A stretch of 64,000 nucleotides of DNA from Pseudarthrobacter polychromogenes (GTDB taxonomy: Bacteria > Actinomycetota > Actinomycetes > Actinomycetales > Micrococcaceae): NCBI RefSeq assembly GCF_014644495.1, contig NZ_BMKU01000008.1:124001-188000 (forward strand). Reading direction: 5' to 3'. The notes under the pieces were generated by a model. The model ran no database searches, was not told the DNA's origin, and saw nothing but the letters and a program-made list of their open reading frames with translations. Positions 8,370 through 16,404 of this stretch are shown here, piece after piece. Within the stretch, counting starts at the first letter, position 1. Every line of letters starts with the position of its first letter. The position numbers and the translations under genes were made by a program.

Positions 8370-8471
8370 TGGTTAAGAGCGTAGGACATGGGCAGCGAAG
8401 GTTAAAAGCCCGCGGAAATGTTAAGGGCTTTGTTACGTACGGTTGAAAAGGCGCGCCTGAACCGAAGAACA

Positions 8472-8509
8472 CGACGGCGGACGCCTCCTTTCGGGGGCAC
8501 CCGCCGTCG
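8472..8509 (-). terminator. Hairpin after hisN
   Basis: CGACGGCGG and CCGCCGTCG form a perfect 9-bp outer stem with an inner GCCTCC/GGGGGC pairing, starting 20 nt past the hisN stop. The U-tract is weak (GTTCTTC), so efficiency is uncertain. It also separates hisN from the SAM-IV leader. Confidence 0.6.
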
Positions 8510-8528
8510 ATTATTCGTGCTGCCGGGA

Positions 8529-9341
8529 CTAGAGGAGGTCGTCCAGGTTCGGGTTAAGCCGGCGCAGCACCTCGGAGTGCAGGATGGAATTGGTGGCCAG
8601 GGCGTTCCCGCCGAACGGACCGTCCTCGCCCTCCAGCGAGGTGAAGCGGCCACCCGCCTCCACCACGATGGGCACCAGTGCGGCCATGTCGTAGAGGTTC
8701 AGTTCGGGCTCGCAGGCGATGTCCACCGAGCCTTCGGCCACCATGCAGTAGGACCAGAAGTCACCAAACGCCCGGGTCCGCCACACGTCCTCGGTAAGGC
8801 CCAGGAATTCATTAAGGTTTCCGCGTTCCTTCCAGCCGCCCAGGCTCGAATAGGAAAGGGAAGCATCGGACAGGCTGGACACATTGGACACCCGGAGGCG
8901 GGTGGCCGCGGCAAGGGAACGCCCCATGTAGGCTCCCATGCCCTTGGCGGCCCACCAGCGCTTGCCCAGGGCGGGAGCGCTGACCACGCCCACCACCGGC
9001 TCGCCCTCATCCACCAGCGCGATCAGGGTGGCCCAGACAGGAACGCCCCGGACGAAGTTCTTGGTGCCGTCAATGGGGTCGATAATCCACCGCCGCGACC
9101 CGTGGCCTGTGCTGCCGAACTCCTCGCCGAGTACGGCATCGCGTGGACGGGACCGGGAGAGCTGGCCGCGGATGGCCTCCTCGGCTGCCTTGTCCGCATC
9201 GGTGACGGGCGTCAGGTCCGGCTTGGTCTCAATGTGGAGGTCCTGGGCCTTGAAGCGGCTCATGGTCTGGTCATCCACGGAATCGGCCAGGACGTGGGCC
9301 AGGCGCAGGTCATCGTTGTAGCTCGAAGCGGGTTGGATCAT
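8529..9341 (-). CDS. hisN: Histidinol-phosphatase HisN (inositol monophosphatase family)
   Basis: Mg-dependent phosphatase of 270 residues that removes phosphate from histidinol phosphate in histidine synthesis. Family motifs: the glutamate of GEEFG near residue 72, the WIIDPIDGTKNFVRGVP metal-binding motif around 84-100, and LNLYDMAALVPIVVEAGG near the C-terminus. The IMPase family is broad; assignment to HisN follows close similarity of the motif surroundings to actinobacterial HisN and its usual position beside rsgA and aroA. An inositol- or other sugar-phosphatase role cannot be fully excluded. Confidence 0.88.
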   Translation of the reverse strand: MIQPASSYNDDLRLAHVLADSVDDQTMSRFKAQDLHIETKPDLTPVTDADKAAEEAIRGQLSRSRPRDAVLGEEFGSTGHGSRRWIIDPIDGTKNFVRGVPVWATLIALVDEGEPVVGVVSAPALGKRWWAAKGMGAYMGRSLAAATRLRVSNVSSLSDASLSYSSLGGWKERGNLNEFLGLTEDVWRTRAFGDFWSYCMVAEGSVDIACEPELNLYDMAALVPIVVEAGGRFTSLEGEDGPFGGNALATNSILHSEVLRRLNPNLDDLL

Positions 9342-9388
9342 GGTTCCAAACTACCGTCTGCGCGCCGTTCTGCCGGGAAGCGGGCCCG

Positions 9389-10504
9389 TCAGGTGACGCT
9401 TCCCAGTTCCTTTGCCTCCTGGGCTTCCAGCCGCGGGTCCGTGCCGAGGAGGCGCCGAAGGGAGCCAAGCCTTGCTGCTCCGGTGGGGCCGGCGTGCCCC
9501 GCGCCCACCCATGCGTCCAGTCCGCAGTTCACCGCAGTGGCGGTGTGCTTGCACCCTCGCTCGCAGTCGTCGATGCCGGGGGAGAGGTCCGGGAACGAGC
9601 GGAGGATGCGGTCCGGGTCCACGTGCGCCAGGCCGAACGAGCGGATGCCGGGGGTGTCGATGATCCAGCTTCCGGATGGCGCATCCGCCAGCTTCAGCGC
9701 AAGGGCCGACGACGACGTGTGCCGGCCGCGGCCCGTCACGGCGTTCACTCCGCCGGTGGCCCGTTCCGCCCCGGTCAGCGCATTGACCATCGTTGACTTT
9801 CCAACGCCTGAGTGTCCCAGCATCACGGTGACCTTGCCGTCCAGATAGCCCCGCATCTCGGCGACGGCCGAGCTGTCCAGCCGGGCGGACAGGCCGTCGT
9901 CGGAACGGGCGTCAATGCCCGAGGCCGCGGAATCGGCCGTCCGGCTGATGATCACGGGAAAGTCCAGGTGGGTGTAGGTGGACAGCAGTTCCGCCGGATC
10001 TTTGACGTCCGCCTTGGTGACCAGCAGGATCGGTTCGATGCCGGCGTCGTAGGCGGCCACCAGGGCTCGGTCGATGAAGCCGGTCCGCGGCTCGGGGTTC
10101 GCTGCCGCCACCACGATCACCAGCTGGTCGGCATTGGCCACCACTGCCCGTTCCACAGGGTCCGTGTCGTCCGCGCTGCGCCGCAGCAGGGTCTTGCGGT
10201 CCTGGATCTTCACCAGCCGTGCCAGGGTGTCCGGCTCCCCGGAGACGTCGCCGACCAGAGAGACAAAATCTCCTGCGACCACCGGGTTCCGGCGGAGTTC
10301 CCTGGCCCGGGCGGCAATGACTACCCGCTCCTTGCCGGAGTCTTCTCCCACCACTGCGGTGTACCGGCCCCGGTCAACGGTGATGATGCGTCCCGTGACG
10401 GCGTCATCATGGCTTGGCCTGTCCTTGGTGCGGGGCCGGGAGCCCTTCTTGCTGGGCCGGATCCGGACGTCCGATTCATCCCAGGAATCAGTGCTACGCG
10501 CCAC
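9389..10504 (-). CDS. rsgA: Ribosome-assembly GTPase RsgA
   Basis: Circularly permuted GTPase that checks late 30S assembly, 371 residues. An OB fold is followed by the G domain in the permuted order G4 (TKAD), G1 (GHSGVGKST), G3 (DTPGIRSFG), then a zinc-binding Cys/His segment ([16 protein letters not shown]). Start is GTG 10504, with GGAAGG about eight bases upstream; it overlaps the end of aroA by 11 nt, so the two are co-translated. A longer frame upstream is just antisense reading of aroA's frame. Pairing of aroA with rsgA is common in actinobacteria. Confidence 0.94.
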   Translation of the reverse strand: MARSTDSWDESDVRIRPSKKGSRPRTKDRPSHDDAVTGRIITVDRGRYTAVVGEDSGKERVVIAARARELRRNPVVAGDFVSLVGDVSGEPDTLARLVKIQDRKTLLRRSADDTDPVERAVVANADQLVIVVAAANPEPRTGFIDRALVAAYDAGIEPILLVTKADVKDPAELLSTYTHLDFPVIISRTADSAASGIDARSDDGLSARLDSSAVAEMRGYLDGKVTVMLGHSGVGKSTMVNALTGAERATGGVNAVTGRGRHTSSSALALKLADAPSGSWIIDTPGIRSFGLAHVDPDRILRSFPDLSPGIDDCERGCKHTATAVNCGLDAWVGAGHAGPTGAARLGSLRRLLGTDPRLEAQEAKELGSVT

Positions 10505-11876
10505 CGCTGGAACCTTCCGACGCCGCTGCGGCGGGGCCATTTTGCGCCAGCATGTCTGCCCACAGCCGGGGGAAATCCGGCATGGTCTTGGCGGTGGTGC
10601 CGATGTCCTCCACCTGGACGCCCTCCACGGCGAGGCCGAGGATGGCTCCCGCGGTGGCCATGCGGTGGTCGGCATAGCTGTGGACGACGCCGGCATGCAG
10701 CTGTGCGGGACGGATCACCAGGCCGTCGCTGGTTTCCTCAGCGTCGCCGCCAAGGCGGTTGATCTCGGTGACCAGGGCGGCGAGGCGGTCCGTCTCGTGG
10801 CCCCGCAGGTGCGCGATGCCGGTGAGTCTCGAGGGGCCGGTGGCCAACGCACACAGGGCGGCCACGGTGGGCGCGAGTTCGCTGGTGTCGGCGAAGTCTC
10901 CGCCCTTGATGCGGGGGCCCCCGGTGACCGTGAGGACGCCGTCGTCCAGTGTTACCTCGGCGCCCATCGTGGCGAGGATGCTGCGCCAGAGGTCACCGAC
11001 CTGCTGCGTTTCGTCCGGCCAGCCGGGGATCCGCACCGTTCCGCGGGAGGCCAGCGCGGCGGCGAGGAAGGGACCGGCGTTGGACAGGTCCTGCTCGATC
11101 CGCTGGTCGAAGGCGCGGATGGGGCCGGGGCTGACCACCCAGTGGTTGGGCACCGAGTCATCAACGGCAACCCCGGCGCCGCGAAGGACTGCCACGGTCA
11201 TGTTGATGTGGTCGAGGCTCGGCACCGGCTTGCCCACGTGTTCAAGGTGCAGGCCCTCGGTGAACCTTGCGCCCACCAGGAGCAGCGCCGAAACGAACTG
11301 GGACGACGCGCTGGCATCGATGACCAGGTGGCCGCCGCGGACCTCACCTGTGCCCTCCACAACGAACGGCAGTGACGACGGCGTCCCGCCCCCCTCTGCG
11401 GAAACGGCCACTCCCAGCGCAGTGAGCGCCTCGATGATGGTTCCCATCGGCCGTTTGCGGGCATGGGGGTCGCCGTCGAACACGCTTTCGCCGTTCCGCA
11501 GCGCGGCCAGCGGCGGAACGAACCGCATGACCGTACCCGCGAGCCCGCAGTCGATCCTTGTGAGGGGAGACACAGCATCCGGGTCCAGCGGAACCACTTC
11601 CAGGTCGGGCCCGAAGGCACCGTCCCCGGGAACCTCCGTGATGGTGGCGCCCAACTGCCGGAGCGCCTCGATCATGAGCGCTGAGTCCCTCGAATGCAGG
11701 GGTGCCCGCAGGCGGGACGGCCCCTCGGCCAAGGCGGCAAGAACCAGGTACCTGTTGGTCAGGGACTTCGAACCGGGCACGGTGACGGTGGCATCGACGG
11801 GCCGGGAGGCGAAGGGCGCGGGCCAATGGGGAAGGGGCGTTCCGGAGTCATCCCGGACGGCGGCTGCTGCGGTCAT
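10494..11876 (-). CDS. aroA: 3-phosphoshikimate 1-carboxyvinyltransferase (EPSP synthase)
   Basis: Sixth step of the shikimate pathway: joins phosphoenolpyruvate to shikimate 3-phosphate. 460 residues, with the substrate-binding [17 protein letters not shown] near residue 34, the [15 protein letters not shown] segment, [18 protein letters not shown] region (as [15 protein letters not shown]) and a C-terminal [13 protein letters not shown]. Starts at ATG 11876 and overlaps rsgA downstream by 11 nt. A DoxX-like gene ends only six bases upstream, so the unit probably begins there. Confidence 0.96.
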   Translation of the reverse strand: MTAAAAVRDDSGTPLPHWPAPFASRPVDATVTVPGSKSLTNRYLVLAALAEGPSRLRAPLHSRDSALMIEALRQLGATITEVPGDGAFGPDLEVVPLDPDAVSPLTRIDCGLAGTVMRFVPPLAALRNGESVFDGDPHARKRPMGTIIEALTALGVAVSAEGGGTPSSLPFVVEGTGEVRGGHLVIDASASSQFVSALLLVGARFTEGLHLEHVGKPVPSLDHINMTVAVLRGAGVAVDDSVPNHWVVSPGPIRAFDQRIEQDLSNAGPFLAAALASRGTVRIPGWPDETQQVGDLWRSILATMGAEVTLDDGVLTVTGGPRIKGGDFADTSELAPTVAALCALATGPSRLTGIAHLRGHETDRLAALVTEINRLGGDAEETSDGLVIRPAQLHAGVVHSYADHRMATAGAILGLAVEGVQVEDIGTTAKTMPDFPRLWADMLAQNGPAAAASEGSSGGA

Positions 11877-11882
11877 GCGTTG

Positions 11883-12431
11883 TTAAGCCCCCGTGGCCTG
11901 TTCCACAGCGCGCCGCACAACCTTGTCCGCCTTGTGGAGCTTCTTGTTGGTGGTCTTCCGGGCGTCGGCCGCGAGGTGCGAGGCGTTCTTGCGTGCATCC
12001 GCGGCCAGGTGTTCCGCCCGCCAGGCCAGGCCCGGCTTGCCGGCTGTGTCAACGGATGCCAGCAGGGCGCCGCCGCTCAGGGACAGGTTCTTGAGAAGCT
12101 GGTTACGGCGGTTTTCCCGCCCTTCCTTGGTGCTGATGTCCGCACTGCGCCACTCAACAAAGGTGTTCAGCAGGGAGATCACCGTGAGCAGCGTGGCCGA
12201 GAGCCTGGAGAATTTGCCCAGTCCGAAAAGCACGCCGGCTCCCACCTGCGTTCCGCCGATAACGCGGGCCAGGGTTTTCTCGTCCGACTTGAAGGGCAGG
12301 GACGCGGCAGCCTTGCGAAGCAGCGGCGAAAGCTGCTGCGCGGTGTCATCGGCATTCTTGAGCTTATCCACTCCGGCAATGACGAAACTGGAGGCCAGCA
12401 TGGGGCGGGCGAGCGTGCGGAAAAAGGACAT
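11883..12431 (-). CDS. DoxX-family membrane protein
   Basis: 182-residue membrane protein of the DoxX family (MSFFRTLARPMLASSFVIAG opening, further hydrophobic segments up to about residue 125) with a basic, Ala/His/Lys-rich cytosolic tail from about 130 that contains the near-repeat HLAADARK twice. DoxX relatives are often linked to oxidative or redox stress. It lies divergent to sigH, which is suggestive but not proof. ATG 12431 is preceded by AGGAGGAAA. The longer frame upstream has no ribosome binding site. It is likely the first gene of the unit with aroA and rsgA. Confidence 0.82.
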   Translation of the reverse strand: MSFFRTLARPMLASSFVIAGVDKLKNADDTAQQLSPLLRKAAASLPFKSDEKTLARVIGGTQVGAGVLFGLGKFSRLSATLLTVISLLNTFVEWRSADISTKEGRENRRNQLLKNLSLSGGALLASVDTAGKPGLAWRAEHLAADARKNASHLAADARKTTNKKLHKADKVVRRAVEQATGA

Positions 12432-12496
12432 GGATTTCCTCCTGGATGGACGAACCGCATCGAAAGCGGCGGAGTCCGTCCTAGTCTTGCACTTTT

Positions 12497-12524
12497 GGGG
12501 AATATTTGCCGAAGGCATGAGGTT
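12497..12524 (+). promoter_or_regulatory. Candidate SigH/SigR-type promoter for sigH
   Basis: GGGAAT at 12497-12502 and GTT at 12522-12524 resemble the -35 and -10 elements of SigR/SigH promoters (GGGAAT and GTT). The spacing here is 19 nt, one more than the commonly cited 18. Such sigma factors are typically autoregulated, and the site lies about 110 nt ahead of the first candidate sigH start. Confidence 0.4.
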
Positions 12525-12634
12525 ATTCATGACGCATCCGGGAATGCTCTGCCGCAGGGAAACCATGGGCTACAGCATGGACCTGCCGGCAGGCACAGAT
12601 CGACGGATGCAGATTTCCAGATGCAGATACAGGG

Positions 12635-13546
12635 ATGGACAAGCAGAGCGGAGTTGTGCCCTTGGCGCGGGTGTTGGACGGAATTGAAACAGCAGGCCCG
12701 GTGGCAATGGACTCATTCGAGGCTGAACCGCTGAGCTATGGCTCGCCGCGGGCGCGCAGCCTCCCAGTAGACTTGAAGGCAATGAGCACCCTGGATCCGG
12801 CCGTCGCGGCCATGTATGAGGCTTCCGACAGTGAAGCGAAGAGCAGCGCAGCAGCAGGGCATGAGGCTGCGGACTCGGCTGTGGTCCCGGCGCCTGCCGA
12901 AACCGGCGGGGACCTGGTGGATGTTTCCACTGAGTCGGTGGAACAGCGCCGCCTGAGGTTCGAACGCGATGCGATGCAGTACGTCGATCAGCTGTACTCG
13001 GCTGCCATGCGCATGGCGAGGAATCCGTCTGACGCCGAGGACCTTGTCCAGGAGGCCTATACCAAGGCCTTCTCTGCTTTCCACCAGTACCGGCCCGGGA
13101 CCAACCTCAAGGCCTGGCTGTACCGCATCCTGACGAATACCTACATCAATCTGTACCGAAAGCGGCAGCGTGAGCCGCTCCAGTCCAACTCGGACACCAT
13201 CGAGGACTGGCAGTTGGCGCGGGCCGAGTCACACACCTCCAGCGGACTCCGTTCCGCCGAGGCAGAGGCGTTGGACCACCTTCCGGATTCCGACGTCAAA
13301 AGGGCGCTCCAGGACATCCCCGAGGAATTCCGCCTTGCGGTCTACTTCGCGGATGTGGAGGGGTTCGCCTACAAGGAAATTTCAGAAATCATGAACACGC
13401 CCATCGGCACGGTGATGTCCCGGCTCCACCGTGGCCGGAGGATGCTGCGGGACATGCTGGGGGAGTACGCCGCGGAGCGCGGGTTCAAGACGGCCGCTAC
13501 TTCACAGGACGCGGCAGAAAGCACACAACAGGAGAGCAGGAAATGA
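12635..13546 (+). CDS. sigH: ECF sigma factor SigH/SigR
   Basis: Group IV sigma factor for thiol-oxidative and heat stress, paired with its anti-sigma factor RsrA. Sigma-2 region: [34 protein letters not shown]. Sigma-4 region: [20 protein letters not shown] and [19 protein letters not shown]. The frame allows starts at ATG 12635, 12707 and 12782; the first hundred residues are low-complexity and the true start is uncertain. A long N-terminal extension with stress-dependent start choice is known for Streptomyces SigR. The stop overlaps rsrA (ATGA). Confidence 0.92.
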   Translation: MDKQSGVVPLARVLDGIETAGPVAMDSFEAEPLSYGSPRARSLPVDLKAMSTLDPAVAAMYEASDSEAKSSAAAGHEAADSAVVPAPAETGGDLVDVSTESVEQRRLRFERDAMQYVDQLYSAAMRMARNPSDAEDLVQEAYTKAFSAFHQYRPGTNLKAWLYRILTNTYINLYRKRQREPLQSNSDTIEDWQLARAESHTSSGLRSAEAEALDHLPDSDVKRALQDIPEEFRLAVYFADVEGFAYKEISEIMNTPIGTVMSRLHRGRRMLRDMLGEYAAERGFKTAATSQDAAESTQQESRK

Positions 13547-13803
13547 GCGACTGCCAGGGATTGGGCGACTGCGACGACAGCCGGATGCAACGCATCTACG
13601 AGTACCTCGACGGTGCCCTGACCCGCGAGGACATCACGGAGATCAAAAACCACCTTGATGACTGCCCGGAATGCACGGAGCAGTACGACCTTGAGTGCGT
13701 GATCCGCAACATGGTTAAACGCTCCTGCACCGAAGCTGCTCCGGAGAACCTGAAGAACGCCATTCTTGACCGGATCCACACCATCCGGCCAGTGGACGCC
13801 TAG
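13543..13803 (+). CDS. rsrA: Zinc-associated anti-sigma factor RsrA
   Basis: 86-residue ZAS-family anti-sigma factor that holds SigH inactive until its zinc-bound thiols are oxidised. The signature H-x3-C-x2-C is present as HLDDCPEC around residues 37-44, with additional cysteines at 4, 10, 52 and 63. It overlaps the sigma gene by four bases, so the two proteins are made in step. A strong terminator follows 24 nt downstream. Confidence 0.93.
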   Translation: MSDCQGLGDCDDSRMQRIYEYLDGALTREDITEIKNHLDDCPECTEQYDLECVIRNMVKRSCTEAAPENLKNAILDRIHTIRPVDA

Positions 13804-13827
13804 GACCGCCCCGCCCCAGCTGATAAC

Positions 13828-13869
13828 AAAGGACCCCGGAAGCCATGTGGCTTCCGGGGTCCTTCGTTT
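13828..13869 (+). terminator. Terminator of sigH-rsrA (bidirectional)
   Basis: GGACCCCGGAAGCC and GGCTTCCGGGGTCC form a perfect 14-bp stem with an ATGT loop, flanked by AAA on the left and TTCGTTT on the right. It can also serve the convergent bL37 gene. Confidence 0.88.
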
Positions 13870-13892
13870 GAACCGTAGTTCCTGGCATGTGC

Positions 13893-13967
13893 CTAGGTGT
13901 TGGGGCGCTTCCCGTGGTTCGCGCCGCCACGCTTACGGTCACGACGCTTGCGTGCACGCTTGCTCAT
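13893..13967 (-). CDS. Ribosomal protein bL37 (24 aa)
   Basis: A 24-residue, extremely basic protein: it begins MSKRARKRRDRKRGG and ends ANHGKRPNT. It matches what I know of the actinobacterial 50S protein bL37 first seen in mycobacterial ribosome structures (same length, same ANHGKRPN ending). Starts at ATG 13967 with AAGGAGG seven bases upstream. Its location next to the SigH locus agrees with mycobacteria. Genes this short are easily missed by automatic callers. Confidence 0.85.
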   Translation of the reverse strand: MSKRARKRRDRKRGGANHGKRPNT

Positions 13968-14090
13968 AGCTGGCCTCCTTAATGTTGGTACTCAAAAGAG
14001 CTGCCCTCAAGTCTCCCACATCACGGGGCGGCCCGCGAACCAGGAACAGCCGGATGACCTGCGCATTGACGGCGGTGCGGCGCCTGGGGG

Positions 14091-14702
14091 TTAGGAGTTC
14101 AGCGAGTTGCGGATGGAGATGCCGGCCTGCTCCAGCACGGTCCTCAGCGTTTCCAGTGCCAGGGGACTTAGCGGTTGCCTGCCGGCCTGCAGCCGCAGCT
14201 CCGCCCTAAGGTCGTCCCGGAACTGCTGGAGCATCATTTCGGCTTCCTTGAGGGACCGCTGGCTTTCGGCCGGAAGCCGTCCGGGGACCCTGAAGTCCGT
14301 GGACAGTGCGCTGGCACGGGCTGCCTCGGCGGTGGCGGCAAGATCCGCACGCAGGCCCCTCATGTTGCTGCGGATGTCCTCGCGCAGGTTGTCAGCCAGC
14401 CGCCGGACAGAGGCTGAAATGTCGCTCTCCACCCCTGCCAGCTCGTCGCGGCGGCGGTTTAGCTCGGCCAGCCCGGCGGCGGTGATGTGGTAATTCGTGC
14501 GGCGGCCGGCTGATTCGGTGGCCACCAGGCCTTCCTCCTCGAGTTTGCCCAGCCGCGGGTAGATGGTGCCGGCGCTGGGGGAGTATGTTCCGCCGAACCG
14601 CTCCTTGAGCGCCTTGATGAGCTCATAGCCGTGTTTTGGCCCGGACTCAAGAAGCGCCAGAAGATACAGCCGGAGCGCGCCGTGGGCAAAGACCGGAGCC
14701 AT
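14091..14702 (-). CDS. PadR-family transcriptional regulator
   Basis: 203-residue regulator: PadR winged helix (about 5-85; ALRLYLLALLESGPKHGYEL, then SPSAGTIYPRLGKLEEEGLV) and a longer C-terminal helical region (about 90-200) for dimerisation, like the PadR-s2 group. Its start overlaps the stop of the DUF4097 gene by one base, so the two form one operon. Twin GATATATC sites around the upstream promoter suggest that it represses its own operon in response to an unknown, possibly envelope-related, signal. Confidence 0.9.
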   Translation of the reverse strand: MAPVFAHGALRLYLLALLESGPKHGYELIKALKERFGGTYSPSAGTIYPRLGKLEEEGLVATESAGRRTNYHITAAGLAELNRRRDELAGVESDISASVRRLADNLREDIRSNMRGLRADLAATAEAARASALSTDFRVPGRLPAESQRSLKEAEMMLQQFRDDLRAELRLQAGRQPLSPLALETLRTVLEQAGISIRNSLNS

Positions 14703-15529
14703 CAGGTCCCTGCTTCTGCGTTTCCTGCCACGGTCCTGTGGAAGATGGAGGTCTTTCCGGACACTGAGTTGGTCCGCACCAGCATCAGCTGGCCGTCAGG
14801 GCCCGCAATGGTCTCCACCTTGCCCCCCACCACCGTGTACCGCTGGTCCCCGATCACCACCGCGCCGCTGGCGGACTTGGCGATGATGTCCACGCCTACG
14901 TCGTGGGGCAGCCGGATGGTGAGGTCTCCCGAGACCGAATTCGCTCCGAAATCGTGGGTGAAGCCCAGGAGGTCGAAACTCATGTCCCCGCTGACCGTGT
15001 TCGCCCGGATGTTGGTGAGGCGGCCGGATGCCGTCACTTCACCGGAGACGCTCTTGGCTGTCAGGACCCCGGTGTGGTTGCGGATGGAGACTTCTCCGCT
15101 GACAGTCTGGACGTGCAGTTCCCCGCTTGTGCCGTCCGCCATGACCGAACCGGAGACCGTGCTGAGGCGGGTGTTCGCGGCTATGCCGGACACCAGCCCA
15201 TCGCCGCTGACGGTGCCGGCCTCAACGCTGACGTGGGCGGGGACGGCAATGCTGATGACGGCCGAGTTTTCGCTGTTGTGGTTGACCGTTCCCATGAGGT
15301 TCTTGAACCAGCCCTGGGGGCCGTGCAGTTGGTGGCGGACCTCCAGCCTTCCGCCGCTCAGGGAGACAGCCACCGGGTCGCCGTGCACATCCGAGATCTC
15401 TACCCGGGTGACGGGTTCCTGGTGCGTGACGACGTCGAAGCGTCCCTGCACCATGCCAAGTTTCAGTGACGTCACGCCGTCGACGTCGATGGTCTCCGGA
15501 CTGGTGACAGTCCATTCTTGATCGGTCAC
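14702..15529 (-). CDS. DUF4097 family beta-strand repeat protein
   Basis: 275-residue protein rich in repeated S-V-S-G / T-V-S-G units (for example TVSGDGLVSG, STVSGSVMAD, TVSGEVSIRN, SVSGEVTASG, TVSGDMSFDL, SVSGDLTIRL), spaced about 20 residues apart, as in right-handed parallel beta-helix proteins of the DUF4097 family. No signal peptide or membrane anchor is seen. GTG 15529, preceded by TGGAGGG, is a better start than the longer frame that would run through the promoter region. DUF4097-PadR pairs are frequent in Gram-positives, often with envelope-stress systems; the exact role is unknown. Confidence 0.85.
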   Translation of the reverse strand: MTDQEWTVTSPETIDVDGVTSLKLGMVQGRFDVVTHQEPVTRVEISDVHGDPVAVSLSGGRLEVRHQLHGPQGWFKNLMGTVNHNSENSAVISIAVPAHVSVEAGTVSGDGLVSGIAANTRLSTVSGSVMADGTSGELHVQTVSGEVSIRNHTGVLTAKSVSGEVTASGRLTNIRANTVSGDMSFDLLGFTHDFGANSVSGDLTIRLPHDVGVDIIAKSASGAVVIGDQRYTVVGGKVETIAGPDGQLMLVRTNSVSGKTSIFHRTVAGNAEAGT

Positions 15530-15541
15530 GGGCCCTCCAGG

Positions 15542-15603
15542 CGATATATCGTGTTGACCTTCCCCAACGTACCAACGCCGTGGGGGCAGGTCAAGATATA
15601 TCG
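15542..15603 (-). promoter_or_regulatory. Promoter with paired PadR-type operators
   Basis: On the minus strand TTGACC (15594-15589) and TACGTT (15571-15566) with a 17-nt spacer form a good sigma-A promoter for the DUF4097-padR operon. An identical palindromic core GATATATC occurs twice, at 15543-15550 and 15595-15602. One copy abuts the -35 element and the other lies just past the start point, an arrangement typical of repression. That PadR binds them is inference. Confidence 0.65.
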
Positions 15604-15614
15604 CGAACCTGGCG

Positions 15615-16214
15615 TTACTCTGGAGCGTCGAGGCCGAGCCACTGGAACCAGCCACGGTGCAGCACCAGCCACGCCATCAGCCCGTAGCCGGCCTGGCCGG
15701 GAGTGCCGCCCTGGGCCGCCAGATCCTGGCGCCACTGTTCGTGGTTCAGGAGCGGGGAGAAGGTGTCCACGTACAGGTGCTTGCGCCGGGTAGTGACATC
15801 GGCGAAGGCGGTGTTGAGTTCGTCAAGGCGCCTGTTCTGCGCGGGGTCCAGGGTGGGCGGCGGGCCCACGACGAAGACCTCGATGCGGTTCTGGGACGCC
15901 GAATCCAGGATGTTGGCCAGGTTGAGCCGGCTGCGGGCAGTGGAGAGCCCGAACTGTATGTCGCGTCCGGAGAGCCCGATCACCAGACGGTTCTCTGCTT
16001 TGTCGCTGAAGCGCCGGCCGGCCTCGTCCAACCAGCGCGCGGCGAGGCCTTCCGTTCCTTCCTCCGGGCAGGGGAGGGCGTAGCTTTCGAGGAGCATGCT
16101 GTCCCGGGGAGTGCGGGCCAATACGCGGCCCAGCCAGCCGAGGGCCCGGGGGTCACCCAGTCCGGCCAGCAGTTCATCTCCTACAGCTGCAATCCGCAGC
16201 TTCCTGTCTTCCAC
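15615..16214 (-). CDS. SGNH/GDSL hydrolase-like protein, catalytic residues degenerate
   Basis: 199-residue protein with the SGNH hydrolase fold: the opening RKLRIAAVGDELLAG corresponds to the GDSL block and the C-terminal GQAGYGLMAWLVLHRGW to the last block. However, the nucleophile position reads GDEL (E14 instead of Ser), and the usual D-x-x-H of the last block appears as GGTPG. It may be a non-catalytic relative, or the active site may be differently arranged. Start at GTG 16214 with AGAGGA six bases upstream. No signal peptide. Location upstream of the DUF4097 operon does not define its role. Confidence 0.75.
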   Translation of the reverse strand: MEDRKLRIAAVGDELLAGLGDPRALGWLGRVLARTPRDSMLLESYALPCPEEGTEGLAARWLDEAGRRFSDKAENRLVIGLSGRDIQFGLSTARSRLNLANILDSASQNRIEVFVVGPPPTLDPAQNRRLDELNTAFADVTTRRKHLYVDTFSPLLNHEQWRQDLAAQGGTPGQAGYGLMAWLVLHRGWFQWLGLDAPE

Positions 16215-16355
16215 GCGTTCCTCTTTACGTTGGTGCCTTGCCGCCGCCACCGTGGACCTGGTTCCGGCCACGGGGTTGGGCTGTGCATGCGATTGGGGCT
16301 TTTGATCCGGCGCTGTGTATTTCCATCAGCGCTGTGGACTCCATTAAACAGAACC

Positions 16356-16393
16356 GCCCGGCCGGAGTCTGGGATTTCGACGTCCGGCCGGGC
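16356..16393 (-). terminator. Terminator of kgd
   Basis: GCCCGGCCGGA and TCCGGCCGGGC make a perfect 11-bp GC stem, 12 nt past the kgd stop on the minus strand, followed by GGTTCTGTTTAAT, a moderate U-rich run. Confidence 0.75.
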
Positions 16394-16404
16394 AGCCTTA
16401 GTGC

